Assembly (NCBI RefSeq): GCF_001905545.1
Contig: NZ_LIPD01000007.1
Coordinates: 404,340-468,339 of the forward strand
DNA: 64,000 nucleotides
Reading direction: 5' to 3'
Source: Streptomyces sp. CB02056
GTDB taxonomy: Bacteria; Actinomycetota; Actinomycetes; Streptomycetales; Streptomycetaceae
Shown here: one piece after another, positions 42,801 to 50,551 of the stretch
Layout of the letters: the number at the start of each line of letters is the position of its first letter
Position numbering within the stretch: position 1 is the stretch's first letter
The notes under the pieces: model-generated
What the model was told of the DNA's origin: nothing
What the model saw: only the letters and a program-made list of their open reading frames with translations
Databases searched by the model: none
Position numbers and translations under genes: made by a program

Positions 42801-43854
42801 GGTCACGCCGCTGTGGCTGCGCACCCTCGGGATGCGGGTCGGCCGGGGCGCGGAGGTGTCCACGGTGCTGGCGCTGCCCAGCCTGACCACGGTCGGCGAC
42901 GGCGCGTTCCTGGCCGACGACACCCTGATCGCCCCGTACGAACTCGGCGGCGGCTGGGTGCGGCTCGGCGAGGCGAAGGTCGGCGAGCGGGCGTTCCTCG
43001 GCAACTCGGGGATGACCGCGCCGGGCCGCTCGGTGCCCAAGCGCGGCCTGGTGGGCGTGCTGTCGGCGACGCCGGCGAAGGCGAAGAAGGGCGGCTCGTA
43101 CCTGGGCATGCCGCCGATGCGGCTGCCGCGTTCGGCGGACCTGGCCGACCAGAGCCTGACCTACGAGCCGCCGGCCCGGCTGCTGTGGGCGCGCGGGCTG
43201 GTCGAGGTGGCCCGGCTGGTGCCGGTGCTGGCCTCGGCGGCGCTGGGCCTGCTGACCGCGGCGGCGCTGTCCTGGCTGGCGGCCGGCTCGCCGCTGACCG
43301 CCGCGCTGCTGTCGGGCCTGGTGCTACTGGCGGCCGGCGCCCTGGCCTGCCTGGTCTCGGCCGCCGCCAAGTGGCTGCTGGTCGGGCGGTTCCGGGCGGT
43401 GGAGCACCCGCTGTGGAGCGGCTTCGTGTGGCGCAACGAGCTGGCGGACACCTTCGTGGAGATGCTGGCGGTGCCGTGGCTGGTCGGCGCGGTGCCGGGC
43501 ACCCCGGTGCTGAACCTGTGGCTGCGCTCGATCGGCGCGCACGTCGGGCACGGGGTCTGGTGCGAGAGCTACTGGCTGCCGGAGGCGGACCTGGTCACCC
43601 TCGGCGACGGGGTCACCATCAACCGGGGCTGCGTGGTGCAGACGCACCTCTTCCACGACCGGATCATGCGGATGGATACTGTGGTCCTCCGCGAGGGCGC
43701 CACCCTGGGCCCGGGCGGCATCGTGCTGCCCGGCAGCACGGTGGGCGCGCGCAGCACGCTGGGCCCGGCCTCGCTGGTGATGCGCGCCGAGTCCGTCCCC
43801 GCCGACACGCGGTGGCTGGGCAACCCGATCGAGGCGTGGCAGAGCACGCCGTGA
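39892..43854 (+). CDS. pls: Pls/PosA-type peptide synthetase (probable poly-epsilon-lysine synthetase)
   Basis: A 1320-residue membrane-bound synthetase, about the length I recall for the Streptomyces albulus poly-epsilon-lysine synthetase. The adenylation domain (about 50-530) has FTSGSTGKPKGV at 191-202, NTYGPTEAT at 328-336 and Lys517; the thiolation domain carries GGGSL with Ser572. Then come three membrane-helix pairs and three tandem C-terminal domains with left-handed-helix-like repeats (about 740-850, 945-1090, 1175-1320). Specificity positions 241, 242, 245, 284, 305, 307, 329, 337, 338, 517 read D-A-E-S-I-G-T-V-V-K, close to the lysine code DAESIGSVCK that I remember. It overlaps the next gene by 4 bp. 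Confidence 0.87.
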   Translation: MTAEPSYPEQYPTPPQDPTPHADPVQGSTPHAEPAQAPVPQAEPALALFPGRPAAAPRTLVDVLDATVSAHPDEPALDDGRTVLSYRALAAEVEQLRRRLAAAGIGPGDRVGVRVPSGTNDLYVSILAVLAAGAAYVPVDAEDPDERAELVFGEAAVAAVLGAGRGLATTGERAPALERRPTPADDAWIIFTSGSTGKPKGVAVTHHNAAAFVDAEAALFLQEEPIGPGDRVMAGLSVAFDASCEEMWLAWRHGACLVPVPRSQVRSGADLGPWLAEQEITVVSTVPTLAALWPAEALNEVRLLIFGGEACPPELVQRLVTEGRELWNTYGPTEATVVACAALLTGEGPVRIGLPLDGWDLAVVDEAGLPVAPGGTGQLVIGGVGLARYLDPEKDAEKYAPLPSLGWERAYRSGDLVQADPAGLLFLGRTDEQIKLGGRRIELGEVDAALQALPGVAGAAAAVRTARGGNQLLVGYLVVQDGFDREQAVERLRAELPAALVPLLATVEALPTRTSGKVDRAALPWPLPELENAGPGEELYGTEAWLAEQWSEILGVRVGGPRDDFFAIGGGSLAAARLTTLLRTRYPSAAVLDIYQHPTLRKLARHLERSAGESAEARTVALVPTRAKLLQLLLLVPLFTVVGLRWTVALLAAGNLLTHLGDYPWAPTASWWWVGAGALALYTPAGRLAVAAGGARLLLRGVRPGSHPRGGSVHLRLWTAERLAELSGADSLSGAWLTRYARALGAKVGPEVDLHSLPPVTGMLKLGRGCAVEAEVDLCGYWLDGDRLLIGQVKIGSGAVVGTRSTLLPGARVGKRAQVAAGSSVTGQVPTGQRWGGAPAVKLGRTERAWPKERPARRARWASLYGASGAVLGLLPALPALAALAVLSRFVDQGAALGPALGGALLGLLPATLAFGAVYAAQLVVLVRLLSTGLVPGTHPLHGRVGWQAWTVTQLMDRAREVLFPLYAGLVTPLWLRTLGMRVGRGAEVSTVLALPSLTTVGDGAFLADDTLIAPYELGGGWVRLGEAKVGERAFLGNSGMTAPGRSVPKRGLVGVLSATPAKAKKGGSYLGMPPMRLPRSADLADQSLTYEPPARLLWARGLVEVARLVPVLASAALGLLTAAALSWLAAGSPLTAALLSGLVLLAAGALACLVSAAAKWLLVGRFRAVEHPLWSGFVWRNELADTFVEMLAVPWLVGAVPGTPVLNLWLRSIGAHVGHGVWCESYWLPEADLVTLGDGVTINRGCVVQTHLFHDRIMRMDTVVLREGATLGPGGIVLPGSTVGARSTLGPASLVMRAESVPADTRWLGNPIEAWQSTP

Positions 43855-45227
43855 CCACCTCCCCGTCCCCCCGTCCCGGCCCGCAGGAAGCGCACGTCCC
43901 CGTGAAGCCCAAGCACGTCCCAGCGGCCGCCGGCGCCCCGGACCCGTACTTCCCGAACAGCGGCGACCACCGCTACCGGGTGCACCGCTACGAGCTGGCG
44001 CTGGACTACCGGCCCGGGCCCAACCGGCTGGCCGGCTCGGCCCGGCTGAGCGCGGTCGCGGACGCGGCGCTGGCGGAGTTCGCGCTCGACCTGGCCGAGT
44101 TCCGGATCGGCCGGGTGCTGGTCGACGGCAAGGCCGCCCGCTACACCCACCGCGGCGGCAAGCTGCGGATCCGCCCCGCCAGGGCGCTCGCGCCGGGCGC
44201 GGCGTTCACCGTCGAGGTGCACTACGCGGGCAACCCGCGCCCGGTGCGCAGCCCGTGGGGCGGCCTGGGCTGGGAGGAGCTGACCGAGGGCGCGCTGGTG
44301 GCGAGCCAGCCGGTCGGCGCGCCGTCCTGGTTCCCGTGCAACGACCGCCCCGCCGACAAGGCGACCTACCAGCTGGCGCTCACCACGCCGTCCCCGTTCA
44401 CGGTGGTGGCGAGCGGCCGGCTGCTGACCCGCACCACCCGGGCGTCCAGCACCACCTGGGTGTACGAGCAGAGCGCGCCGACCCCGACGTACCTGGTGAC
44501 GGTGTCGATCGGGCACTACCGGCCGGTGCCGCTGGCGGTGCGCCCGGCGGTGCCGCAGACCGGCTACGTGCCGGAGCGGCTGGCCGCCGCCTTCGCCCGG
44601 GACTTCGCCCGGCAGCCGGAGATGGCGGCGTACTTCGGCGAGGTCTTCGGCCCGTACCCGTTCGGCGAGTACGCGGTGGTCGTCGCGGACGAGGAGCTGG
44701 ACGTCCCGGTGGAGGCGCAGGGCGTCGCCACCTTCGGCACCAACCACCTCGGCGGCGGCTGGGAGCGCGAGCGGCTGATCGCCCACGAGCTGGCCCACCA
44801 GTGGTTCGGCAACAGCGTCACCATCGCCGACTGGCGGCACATCTGGCTCAACGAGGGCTTCGCCAAGTACGCGGAGTGGCTCTGGTCCGAGCACGCCGGC
44901 GGCCCGGGCGCGGCCGTGCACGCCGCCGCCGCGCACCGGCTGCTGGCCGGGCTGCCGCAGGACCTGCCGCTCGGCGACCCGGGCCGCAGGCTGATGTTCG
45001 ACGACCGGCTGTACCAGCGCGGCGGGCTGGTGGTGCACGCGCTGCGGCGGGCGCTCGGCGACGACGCGTTCTTCGCGATGCTGCGGGACTGGACGGGCGC
45101 CAACCGGCACGGCGTGGTCGCCACCGCCGACCTGCGCGCGCACGCCGCCCGGTACACCGCCGCGCCGCTCGGCCCGCTCTTCGAGGCCTGGCTGGAGCGG
45201 CCGGAACTGCCGCCGCTGCCGGGCTGA
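43851..45227 (+). CDS. M1-family zinc metallopeptidase coupled to the Pls-type synthetase
   Basis: A 458-residue peptidase. The zinc site is HELAHQW (His312, Glu313, His316) with Glu335 in LNEGFAKY; the N-terminal beta-sandwich precedes it. The usual GAMEN exopeptidase motif is replaced by VEAQGVATFG (288-296), and the C-terminal ARM-like domain is absent, so this is a short M1 form. No signal peptide is seen. GTG at 43851 overlaps the synthetase stop, so expression is coupled. M1-like peptidases are known as polylysine-degrading enzymes in producers, so trimming or degrading of the polymer is the likely role (inference). Confidence 0.87.
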   Translation: MTTSPSPRPGPQEAHVPVKPKHVPAAAGAPDPYFPNSGDHRYRVHRYELALDYRPGPNRLAGSARLSAVADAALAEFALDLAEFRIGRVLVDGKAARYTHRGGKLRIRPARALAPGAAFTVEVHYAGNPRPVRSPWGGLGWEELTEGALVASQPVGAPSWFPCNDRPADKATYQLALTTPSPFTVVASGRLLTRTTRASSTTWVYEQSAPTPTYLVTVSIGHYRPVPLAVRPAVPQTGYVPERLAAAFARDFARQPEMAAYFGEVFGPYPFGEYAVVVADEELDVPVEAQGVATFGTNHLGGGWERERLIAHELAHQWFGNSVTIADWRHIWLNEGFAKYAEWLWSEHAGGPGAAVHAAAAHRLLAGLPQDLPLGDPGRRLMFDDRLYQRGGLVVHALRRALGDDAFFAMLRDWTGANRHGVVATADLRAHAARYTAAPLGPLFEAWLERPELPPLPG

Positions 45228-45269
45228 TCCGGCGACCGGGCCCGGCCTGATCCGGTCACCGGGCCCGGG
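45224..45269. repeat. 23-bp tandem duplication including the M1 stop codon
   Basis: Two units beginning ctgatccgg (45224-45246 and 45247-45269) agree at 20 of 23 positions. The TGA of the peptidase gene lies in the first copy and is repeated in the second. Confidence 0.8.
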
Positions 45270-45321
45270 CGCGGGATTATTGGGTCGGCGTCGCGGCCGG
45301 GCTGGACTACTGTCCGTGCAC

Positions 45322-46725
45322 ATGTCGATGAGTCCAGAAGCCCACATGACCGACCTCCCCTCCGAGCTGCTGCCCGCCACCCGCCGAGCCCTGCTGCACC
45401 GGCTCGCCGTCGCCCAGGCCGAGGGGCGCACGCCCTCGATGGTCGCCGGGGTGCTGCGCGACGGGCGGCCGGTGTGGAGCGGCGCCCGCAGCATGGTCGA
45501 CGGGCACGCGCCGACCCCGGACGTCCAGTACCGGATCGGCTCGCTCACCAAGACCTTCGTCGCCGTGCTGGTGATGCGGCTGCGCGACGAGGGCCTGCTC
45601 GACCTCGCCGACCCGCTCTCCCGCCACCTGCCCGGCACCCCCGCCGACGACGCGACCGTCGTCCAACTGCTCGCGCACTCCTCCGGCCTGACCGCCGAGA
45701 CCCCCGGCCCGTGGTGGGAGCGGACCGAGGGCTCGCTGCGCCCCGGCCTCGACGACGTCCTGGAGGCCGACCGGCCGCTGAAGCACCCCGCCGGGCGGGT
45801 GCACCACTACTCCAACCCCGGCTACGCGCTGCTCGGCGCCCTGGTCGCGAAGCTGCGCGGCGAGCCCTGGGGCGAGGTGCTGCGCCGCGAGGTGCTGGCC
45901 CCGCTCGGCATGGACCGCACCACGCTGCTGCCCGAGCACCCGCACGCCGGGGGCTTCGCCGTCCACCCCTGGGCCGACGTCATGCTGCCCGAGCCGCTCA
46001 CCGACACCGGGCTGATGGCGCCGGCCGGCCAACTCTGGTCCACCATCGCCGACCTGGCCCGCTGGGCGGCCTTCCTGACGGCCGGCGACGACAGGGTGCT
46101 GTCCGCCGACACCGTCGCCGAGATGCGCCGCCCGGCCGTCGCCCCGGACGACGCCGAGTGGACCAGCGGCTACGGCCTCGGCCTGCAACTGCGCCGCGAC
46201 GAGGGCCGGCTGCTGTACGGGCACACCGGCTCGATGCCCGGCTTCACCGCGGGCCTGTGGATCAGCGAGACCGACGGCCTGGCCGCGTACGCCCTCTCCA
46301 ACGCCACCAGCGGTGCCAGCGCCGCGTCGCTGGCCGCCGAGTTGATCGCGCTCACCGCCGACCTGGAGCCCCGGCTGCCCGAACCGTGGCGCCCGCTCGC
46401 CGAGGTGGACGCGGAGCTGCTGGAGCTCACCGGTCCCTGGTACTGGGGCGCCGCGCCGGCCGCCCTGCGGCTGAGGCCCGGGCGGGTGCTGGAGCTCGCC
46501 CCGCTCACCGGCCGCGGCCGGGGCTCGCGCTTCCGGCCCGAGGCGGACGGCACCTGGACCGGTGTGGAGAACTACTACGCGGGCGAGACCCTGCGGGTGG
46601 TCCGCCACCCCGACGGCACGGTCAGCCACCTCGACGTCGGCTCCTTCGTCTACACCCGCGAGCCGTACGGCCCGGCCGGCGCCGTCCCGGGCGGGGTCGA
46701 CCCGGAGGGCTGGCGGGCGTTCTGA
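45322..46725 (+). CDS. class C beta-lactamase-like serine hydrolase
   Basis: About 467 residues from ATG 45322; starts at 45328 and 45346 are also possible and none has a strong ribosome site. The catalytic set is SLTK (74-77), YSN (163-165) and HTG (301-303), as in D-aminopeptidases, esterases and class C beta-lactamases (family S12). A C-terminal domain of about 110 residues (after WRPLAEVDAELLELTGPWYWG) resembles the lipocalin-like domain of D-aminopeptidase-type proteins. No signal peptide is evident. Being 94 bp downstream of the peptidase on the same strand, it may belong to the same operon; its substrate is unknown. Confidence 0.85.
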   Translation: MSMSPEAHMTDLPSELLPATRRALLHRLAVAQAEGRTPSMVAGVLRDGRPVWSGARSMVDGHAPTPDVQYRIGSLTKTFVAVLVMRLRDEGLLDLADPLSRHLPGTPADDATVVQLLAHSSGLTAETPGPWWERTEGSLRPGLDDVLEADRPLKHPAGRVHHYSNPGYALLGALVAKLRGEPWGEVLRREVLAPLGMDRTTLLPEHPHAGGFAVHPWADVMLPEPLTDTGLMAPAGQLWSTIADLARWAAFLTAGDDRVLSADTVAEMRRPAVAPDDAEWTSGYGLGLQLRRDEGRLLYGHTGSMPGFTAGLWISETDGLAAYALSNATSGASAASLAAELIALTADLEPRLPEPWRPLAEVDAELLELTGPWYWGAAPAALRLRPGRVLELAPLTGRGRGSRFRPEADGTWTGVENYYAGETLRVVRHPDGTVSHLDVGSFVYTREPYGPAGAVPGGVDPEGWRAF

Positions 46726-46740
46726 GCGGCGCGCCGCTCT

Positions 46741-46862
46741 CGTCACGACAGCGGTACGTCGGATCGTCACGACGGCGACGTGACGCGAGCGGCGTGACGG
46801 CGCGATCGTGACGACAGCGGCGTGACAGCAGCCGCGTGACGACCGCGGGGTCGCGACAACGG
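46741..46862. repeat. 14-bp tandem repeat array after the serine-hydrolase gene
   Basis: Units starting cgtcac or cgtgac occur at 46741, 46765, 46779, 46793, 46807, 46821 and 46835, with a degenerate one at 46849. Spacing is exactly 14 bp from 46765 on, for example cgtgacgacagcgg. The first unit is separated by 10 odd bases. The array starts 16 bp after the stop codon and runs into a hairpin. Confidence 0.88.
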
Positions 46863-46891
46863 GGGCGTGCGGTGCGGCCGTACGCCCCCGT
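46859..46891 (+). terminator. hairpin terminator at the end of the 14-bp array
   Basis: acgggggcgt (46859-46868) pairs perfectly with acgcccccgt (46882-46891), 10 bp with a 13-nt loop. It ends the transcription unit that includes the serine hydrolase. From here to 47130 no gene is visible; only a ribosome-site-like tggaggg precedes the olsB start. Confidence 0.65.
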
Positions 46892-47130
46892 GGTGCGTGT
46901 TGTCCACCCCCCGCGAACGAGCGCCCGGTGCCGGGCAGATGACCGCCGGGCCACGGGTGGTGCCATTCAACAGGTGCACATCTGCGGTCCTCCGGGCCGC
47001 AACATGAATGCCAACCGATTCGGAGAGAAACACGGGGACCGGTTCGCGTCCATGCCCAACCGCCTGCGGACCGGGACGGTGCCCTGGTGATCCACGGCAC
47101 CGCCGATCGTGCTGCCCTGGAGGGTCCGCC

Positions 47131-47967
47131 ATGACCACCGTCCCCACGTACGCTCCGTCCGCAGTCACCACCACCCACGACGCCCCGGCGGTCCCCGCGC
47201 CCCGCCCCCACCGGCCCGCCGCCCCGGCCTCGTACACCGTCTCCCTCGCCCGCGACGAGGACGACGTGCGCGCCGCCCAGCGGCTGCGCCACCAGGTCTT
47301 CGGCACCGAGCTGGGCGCCGAACTGCACAGCCCGGTCGCGGGCCTGGACGTCGACCCCTTCGACGAGTTCTGCGACCACCTGCTGGTCCGCGAGGGCGAG
47401 CAGGGAACCGTCGTCGGCACCTACCGGCTGCTGCGCCCCGAGGCCGCGCGCCGGGCCGGACGGCTGTACTCCGACGGCGAGTTCGACCTCTCCGCGCTCG
47501 CGCCGGTCCGCCCCGGCCTGGTCGAGCTCGGGCGCTCCTGCATCCACCCGGACCACCGGGGCAACGGCGCCGTCATCAACCTGATGTGGGGCGGCATCGC
47601 GCGCTACCTGGCCGACACCGGCAACACCTGGGTCGGCGGCTGCTGCTCGATCGAGCTGGCGGACGGCGGCGCCACCGCGGCCCGGGTCTGGGACACCGTC
47701 AGCGCCAAGCACCTGGCGCCCGAGGAGTACCGGGTCACCCCGCACCGTCCCTGGGACGCCACCGGGGTGGCGCGCGCCGAGCGGGGCGCGCTGCCGGCCC
47801 TGCTCCGCGGCTACCTGCGGCTCGGCGCCTGGGTCTGCGGCGCGCCCGCGTACGACCCGGACTTCGACTGCGCCGACCTGTACGTGCTGCTGTCGCTGGA
47901 GCGCACCGACCCGCGCTACCTGCGGCACTTCCTGTCCGGCGGACCCGCCTCGGGCGCCTCGTCGTGA
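47131..47967 (+). CDS. olsB: ornithine N-acyltransferase (OlsB-like)
   Basis: A 278-residue GNAT-fold protein of the hemolysin-like OlsB group. It has ARDEDDVRAAQRLRHQVFGTE at the start of the fold, then FDEFCDHLLVRE, GTYRLL, and VELGRSCIHPDHRGNGAVINLMWGGIARYL, all hallmarks of OlsB, which transfers a 3-hydroxyacyl group from ACP to ornithine. The first 35 residues are Pro/Ala-rich and may be disordered. The ATG at 47131 has ctggaggg upstream. Its stop overlaps the next gene's GTG, an olsBA order typical of phosphorus-free ornithine-lipid synthesis. Confidence 0.88.
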   Translation: MTTVPTYAPSAVTTTHDAPAVPAPRPHRPAAPASYTVSLARDEDDVRAAQRLRHQVFGTELGAELHSPVAGLDVDPFDEFCDHLLVREGEQGTVVGTYRLLRPEAARRAGRLYSDGEFDLSALAPVRPGLVELGRSCIHPDHRGNGAVINLMWGGIARYLADTGNTWVGGCCSIELADGGATAARVWDTVSAKHLAPEEYRVTPHRPWDATGVARAERGALPALLRGYLRLGAWVCGAPAYDPDFDCADLYVLLSLERTDPRYLRHFLSGGPASGASS

Positions 47968-48785
47968 GCGTCTGGCTGCCCACCGCGACCTGCCGGCCCG
48001 AGACCTGCCTGGCCGACGTCCCGCCGAGGGTCTCCCACCCCCGGCGGGCGCTGCGGCTGACGGCCTGTCTGGCGGCGGTGCTGGCCGGGGTCGTGCTCCT
48101 CCCGCCGGTCCGGCTGCTCCCGGACCGCGCCCGGAACCGGCTGGCCCGGCTCTGGGCCCGGGTCGTGCTGCGCACCCTCGGGGTGACGGTCCACCTCGCC
48201 GGGCCCGACGGCTGGGGGCCCGGCGCGGACGGCGGGGTGCTGGTGGTGGCCAACCACGTGTCCTGGCTGGACATACCGCTGCTCGCCGCCGGGCGGCCGG
48301 GCCGGTCGCTGGCCAAGACCGAGGTCCGGAAGTGGCCGGTGCTCGGACCGCTGATCGCCTTGGGCGGCACCGTCTTCCTGGACCGCGACCGGCTGCGGAC
48401 GCTGCCGGACACCGTCGCGACGGTGGCCGAGGTGCTGCGCTCCGGCCACCCGGTGATCGTCTTCCCGGAGGGGTCGACCTGGTGCGGGCGGGAGAGCGGC
48501 CGGTTCCGGCCCGCGCTGTTCCAGGCTGCGGTGGAGGCGGGTGCCGACGTCCAGCCGGTGACGATCCGCTACCGGCTGGCGGACGGACGGCCGACCAGCG
48601 TGCCCGCCTTCATCGGGGACGACGGACTGCTCACCTCGCTCGCCCGGGTGGTCGCGGCCCGCGGGCTGGTCGCCGACGTGACCTTCCTGCCGCCGATACC
48701 GCCGCCCGGGCCCCGGCCCGGCCGGGCGGGCGCCCGGCGCGAACTGGCCCGCACGGCGCAGGCGGCGGTGGAAGGGATCCGCTGA
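47964..48785 (+). CDS. olsA: lyso-ornithine lipid O-acyltransferase (OlsA-like)
   Basis: A 273-residue 1-acylglycerol-phosphate acyltransferase-family protein. The catalytic NHVSWLD (His-x4-Asp) and FPEGST motifs are present, with an N-terminal membrane helix (LRLTACLAAVLAGVVLLPPV). With olsB in front and coupled by a 4-bp GTGA overlap, the second step of ornithine-lipid synthesis is the natural role, though PlsC-like use on phosphatidic acid is possible. The stop lies in the first unit of a 10-bp array. Confidence 0.87.
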   Translation: MSVWLPTATCRPETCLADVPPRVSHPRRALRLTACLAAVLAGVVLLPPVRLLPDRARNRLARLWARVVLRTLGVTVHLAGPDGWGPGADGGVLVVANHVSWLDIPLLAAGRPGRSLAKTEVRKWPVLGPLIALGGTVFLDRDRLRTLPDTVATVAEVLRSGHPVIVFPEGSTWCGRESGRFRPALFQAAVEAGADVQPVTIRYRLADGRPTSVPAFIGDDGLLTSLARVVAARGLVADVTFLPPIPPPGPRPGRAGARRELARTAQAAVEGIR

Positions 48786-48842
48786 CCTCGCACGACCTCC
48801 TGTGACCTTCCCGGCCTTCCGCGACCTCCCGCGACCTCCTGA
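48784..48842. repeat. 10-bp tandem array beginning in the olsA stop codon
   Basis: Six units gacctcgcac, gacctcctgt, gaccttcccg, gccttccgc, gacctcccgc, gacctcctga occupy 48784-48842; the fourth is one base short. The first begins with the last two bases of the olsA stop. The array sits between convergent genes. Confidence 0.8.
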
Positions 48843-48861
48843 CAGCACCTCACCGGTCGGC

Positions 48862-50427
48862 TCAGGCGACGCCCGCCCCGGCCAGGTCCTCCGGCCGCGG
48901 CTCTTCGGAGGCCGCCGGGGCGAGCGGGCGGGCCCGGCCGACCAGGACGGCGACCAGGACCGCGGTGACGGCGAGCGCGGCCGAGCCGCAGCGCAGCGCG
49001 AGGTGGATGCCGTCGACGAAGGCCCCGTCCACCGCCTGGCGCACCGGCTCGGGCAGTGCGCCGGCCGCGCCGCCACCGCCGTGGGCCGCACTGGTCGGCG
49101 CGTCCGCGATCGGGCCGACGGCCTCCGGCGGGACGCCGAGCCGGTGCAGGGCCGAGGTCAACCCGTCGGTCATCCGGTTGGTCAGGACGGCGCCGAGCAC
49201 CGCGATCCCGAGCACGCCGCCGAGCTCGCGCAGGGTGTTGACGGTCGCCGAGGCCATCCCGGTCTGCGCCGGGGCGACCCGCTGGAGCACCGCGACCGAG
49301 ACCGGGGTGAAGGTCAGCCCCATGCCGAAGCCCATCGTGAACAGCGTCCACAGGTACTCCGGGTAGCGGGCGTGGTCGCCGTACAGCGACAGCCCGCCGA
49401 GACCGAGCGCGCACAGCGCGAGGCCCAGCACCATCGGCGGCCGGGGGCCGTACCGGGCGGCGAACCGGCCGGACAGCGGCCCGGCGACCACCAGCATCGC
49501 GGTCATCGCCAGCCCGGCGTACCCCGCGCCGGACGGGGACCAGCCGAGCACGCCCTGCATCATCAGCGGCAGGAAGAACAGCGCCCCGAACATCCCGAAG
49601 CTCACCATGAACCCGCTGAGCAGCGCGCCGCTCAACGCGCCGTCCCGGAACAGCCGCAGCTCCAGCATCGGCTCGGCCAGGCGCAGTTCGAGCAGCAGGA
49701 AGGCGGCCAGCAGGACGACGGCGGCAGCGCCGCAGCCGGTCACCCGGGGGTCGGTCCAGCCTCGCGTGGGGCCCTCGATCAAGGCGTAGACGAGCAGGCC
49801 GAGGCCCGCCGCCGAGAGCGCGAACCCGCCGAAGTCGATCCGCCGGGGGCGCGGCGGGATCTCCGGGAGGACCTTGGCGGCGAGCAGGACGCCGGCCACG
49901 CCGATCGGCACGTTGATCCAGAACACGCTGGCCCAGCCGAAGTGTTCGACCAGCGGGCCGCCGATCACCGGGCCGATCGAGAGGCCGATCGCGGACACCC
50001 CGGACCACACGCCGATCGCCTTGGCCCGCTCGCGCTCGTCGGTGAACACGTGCCCCAGCAGGGTCAGGCTGCCGGGGGTGAGCAGCGCGGCCCCGACCCC
50101 CTGGACCATCCGGCCCGCGACCAGCACGCCGATCGTTCCGGCGAGCGCGGCCACGGCGGAGCCGAGCGTGAACAGGCCGAGCCCCAGTACGAACATCCGG
50201 GTACGGCCGTGGCGGTCGCCCAGCGCGCCGCCGGTCAGGACGAGTGCCGCGTAGATCAGGCTGTAGCCCTCCGCGACCCACTGGAGACCGCTGATCCCGG
50301 CGTCCAGCTCCTGCCCGATGCGGGGCAGGGCGACATTGACGACGACGTTGTCCAGCATGGCCATGAACATGGCGATGCAGAGCGTGAGCAGCGCGAGCCG
50401 TTTGCGGCGGGCGCTCGACTTCTCCAT
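48862..50427 (-). CDS. MFS drug-efflux transporter, 14-helix DHA2 (EmrB/QacA) type
   Basis: A 521-residue transporter. It begins KRLALLTLCIAMFMAMLDNVVVNVALPRI, the DHA2 motif with the LD-x-(T/V)-(I/V)-V-N-V-A-L-P stretch, then WVAEGYSLIYAALVLTGGALGDRHGR. A motif-C region (GVWSGVSAIGLSIGPVIGG) marks it as an antiporter for export. The ATG at 50427 follows ggaaggga; the in-frame ATG 18 bp upstream lacks that. It diverges from a TetR regulator over a pair of operators. The drug is unknown. Confidence 0.9.
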   Translation of the reverse strand: MEKSSARRKRLALLTLCIAMFMAMLDNVVVNVALPRIGQELDAGISGLQWVAEGYSLIYAALVLTGGALGDRHGRTRMFVLGLGLFTLGSAVAALAGTIGVLVAGRMVQGVGAALLTPGSLTLLGHVFTDERERAKAIGVWSGVSAIGLSIGPVIGGPLVEHFGWASVFWINVPIGVAGVLLAAKVLPEIPPRPRRIDFGGFALSAAGLGLLVYALIEGPTRGWTDPRVTGCGAAAVVLLAAFLLLELRLAEPMLELRLFRDGALSGALLSGFMVSFGMFGALFFLPLMMQGVLGWSPSGAGYAGLAMTAMLVVAGPLSGRFAARYGPRPPMVLGLALCALGLGGLSLYGDHARYPEYLWTLFTMGFGMGLTFTPVSVAVLQRVAPAQTGMASATVNTLRELGGVLGIAVLGAVLTNRMTDGLTSALHRLGVPPEAVGPIADAPTSAAHGGGGAAGALPEPVRQAVDGAFVDGIHLALRCGSAALAVTAVLVAVLVGRARPLAPAASEEPRPEDLAGAGVA

Positions 50428-50451
50428 GGGTTCCCTTCCGATCATGAGCCC

Positions 50452-50505
50452 CTAACAGTGTTAGGGGTCGACGTGACAGCCACAGAGTGCACCTAACGGT
50501 GTTAG
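50452..50505. promoter_or_regulatory. paired operators CTAAC-N3-GTTAG
   Basis: ctaac-agt-gttag (50452-50464) and ctaac-ggt-gttag (50493-50505) are near-identical 13-bp inverted repeats with centres 41 bp apart. They lie between the divergent MFS (50427) and TetR (50552) starts, one near each gene. The spacing would allow separate control of each promoter. Confidence 0.8.
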
Positions 50506-50551
50506 ATTGCAAGCGGGAATCGACCGCACCACCGGAGGCGTCCGCACAGCC

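Noticed and set aside
40632-45227. A single frame that spans the Pls-type gene and the M1 peptidase, suggesting a fusion
   Set aside because: Only its last part from 43851 is the peptidase; the remainder is an out-of-frame shadow of the synthetase. The two genes overlap by GTGA and are separate.
46892-47130. PhoP (phosphate-starvation) box upstream of olsB
   Set aside because: I looked for the two direct GTTCACC-like repeats and found none convincing, so phosphate control is not claimed.
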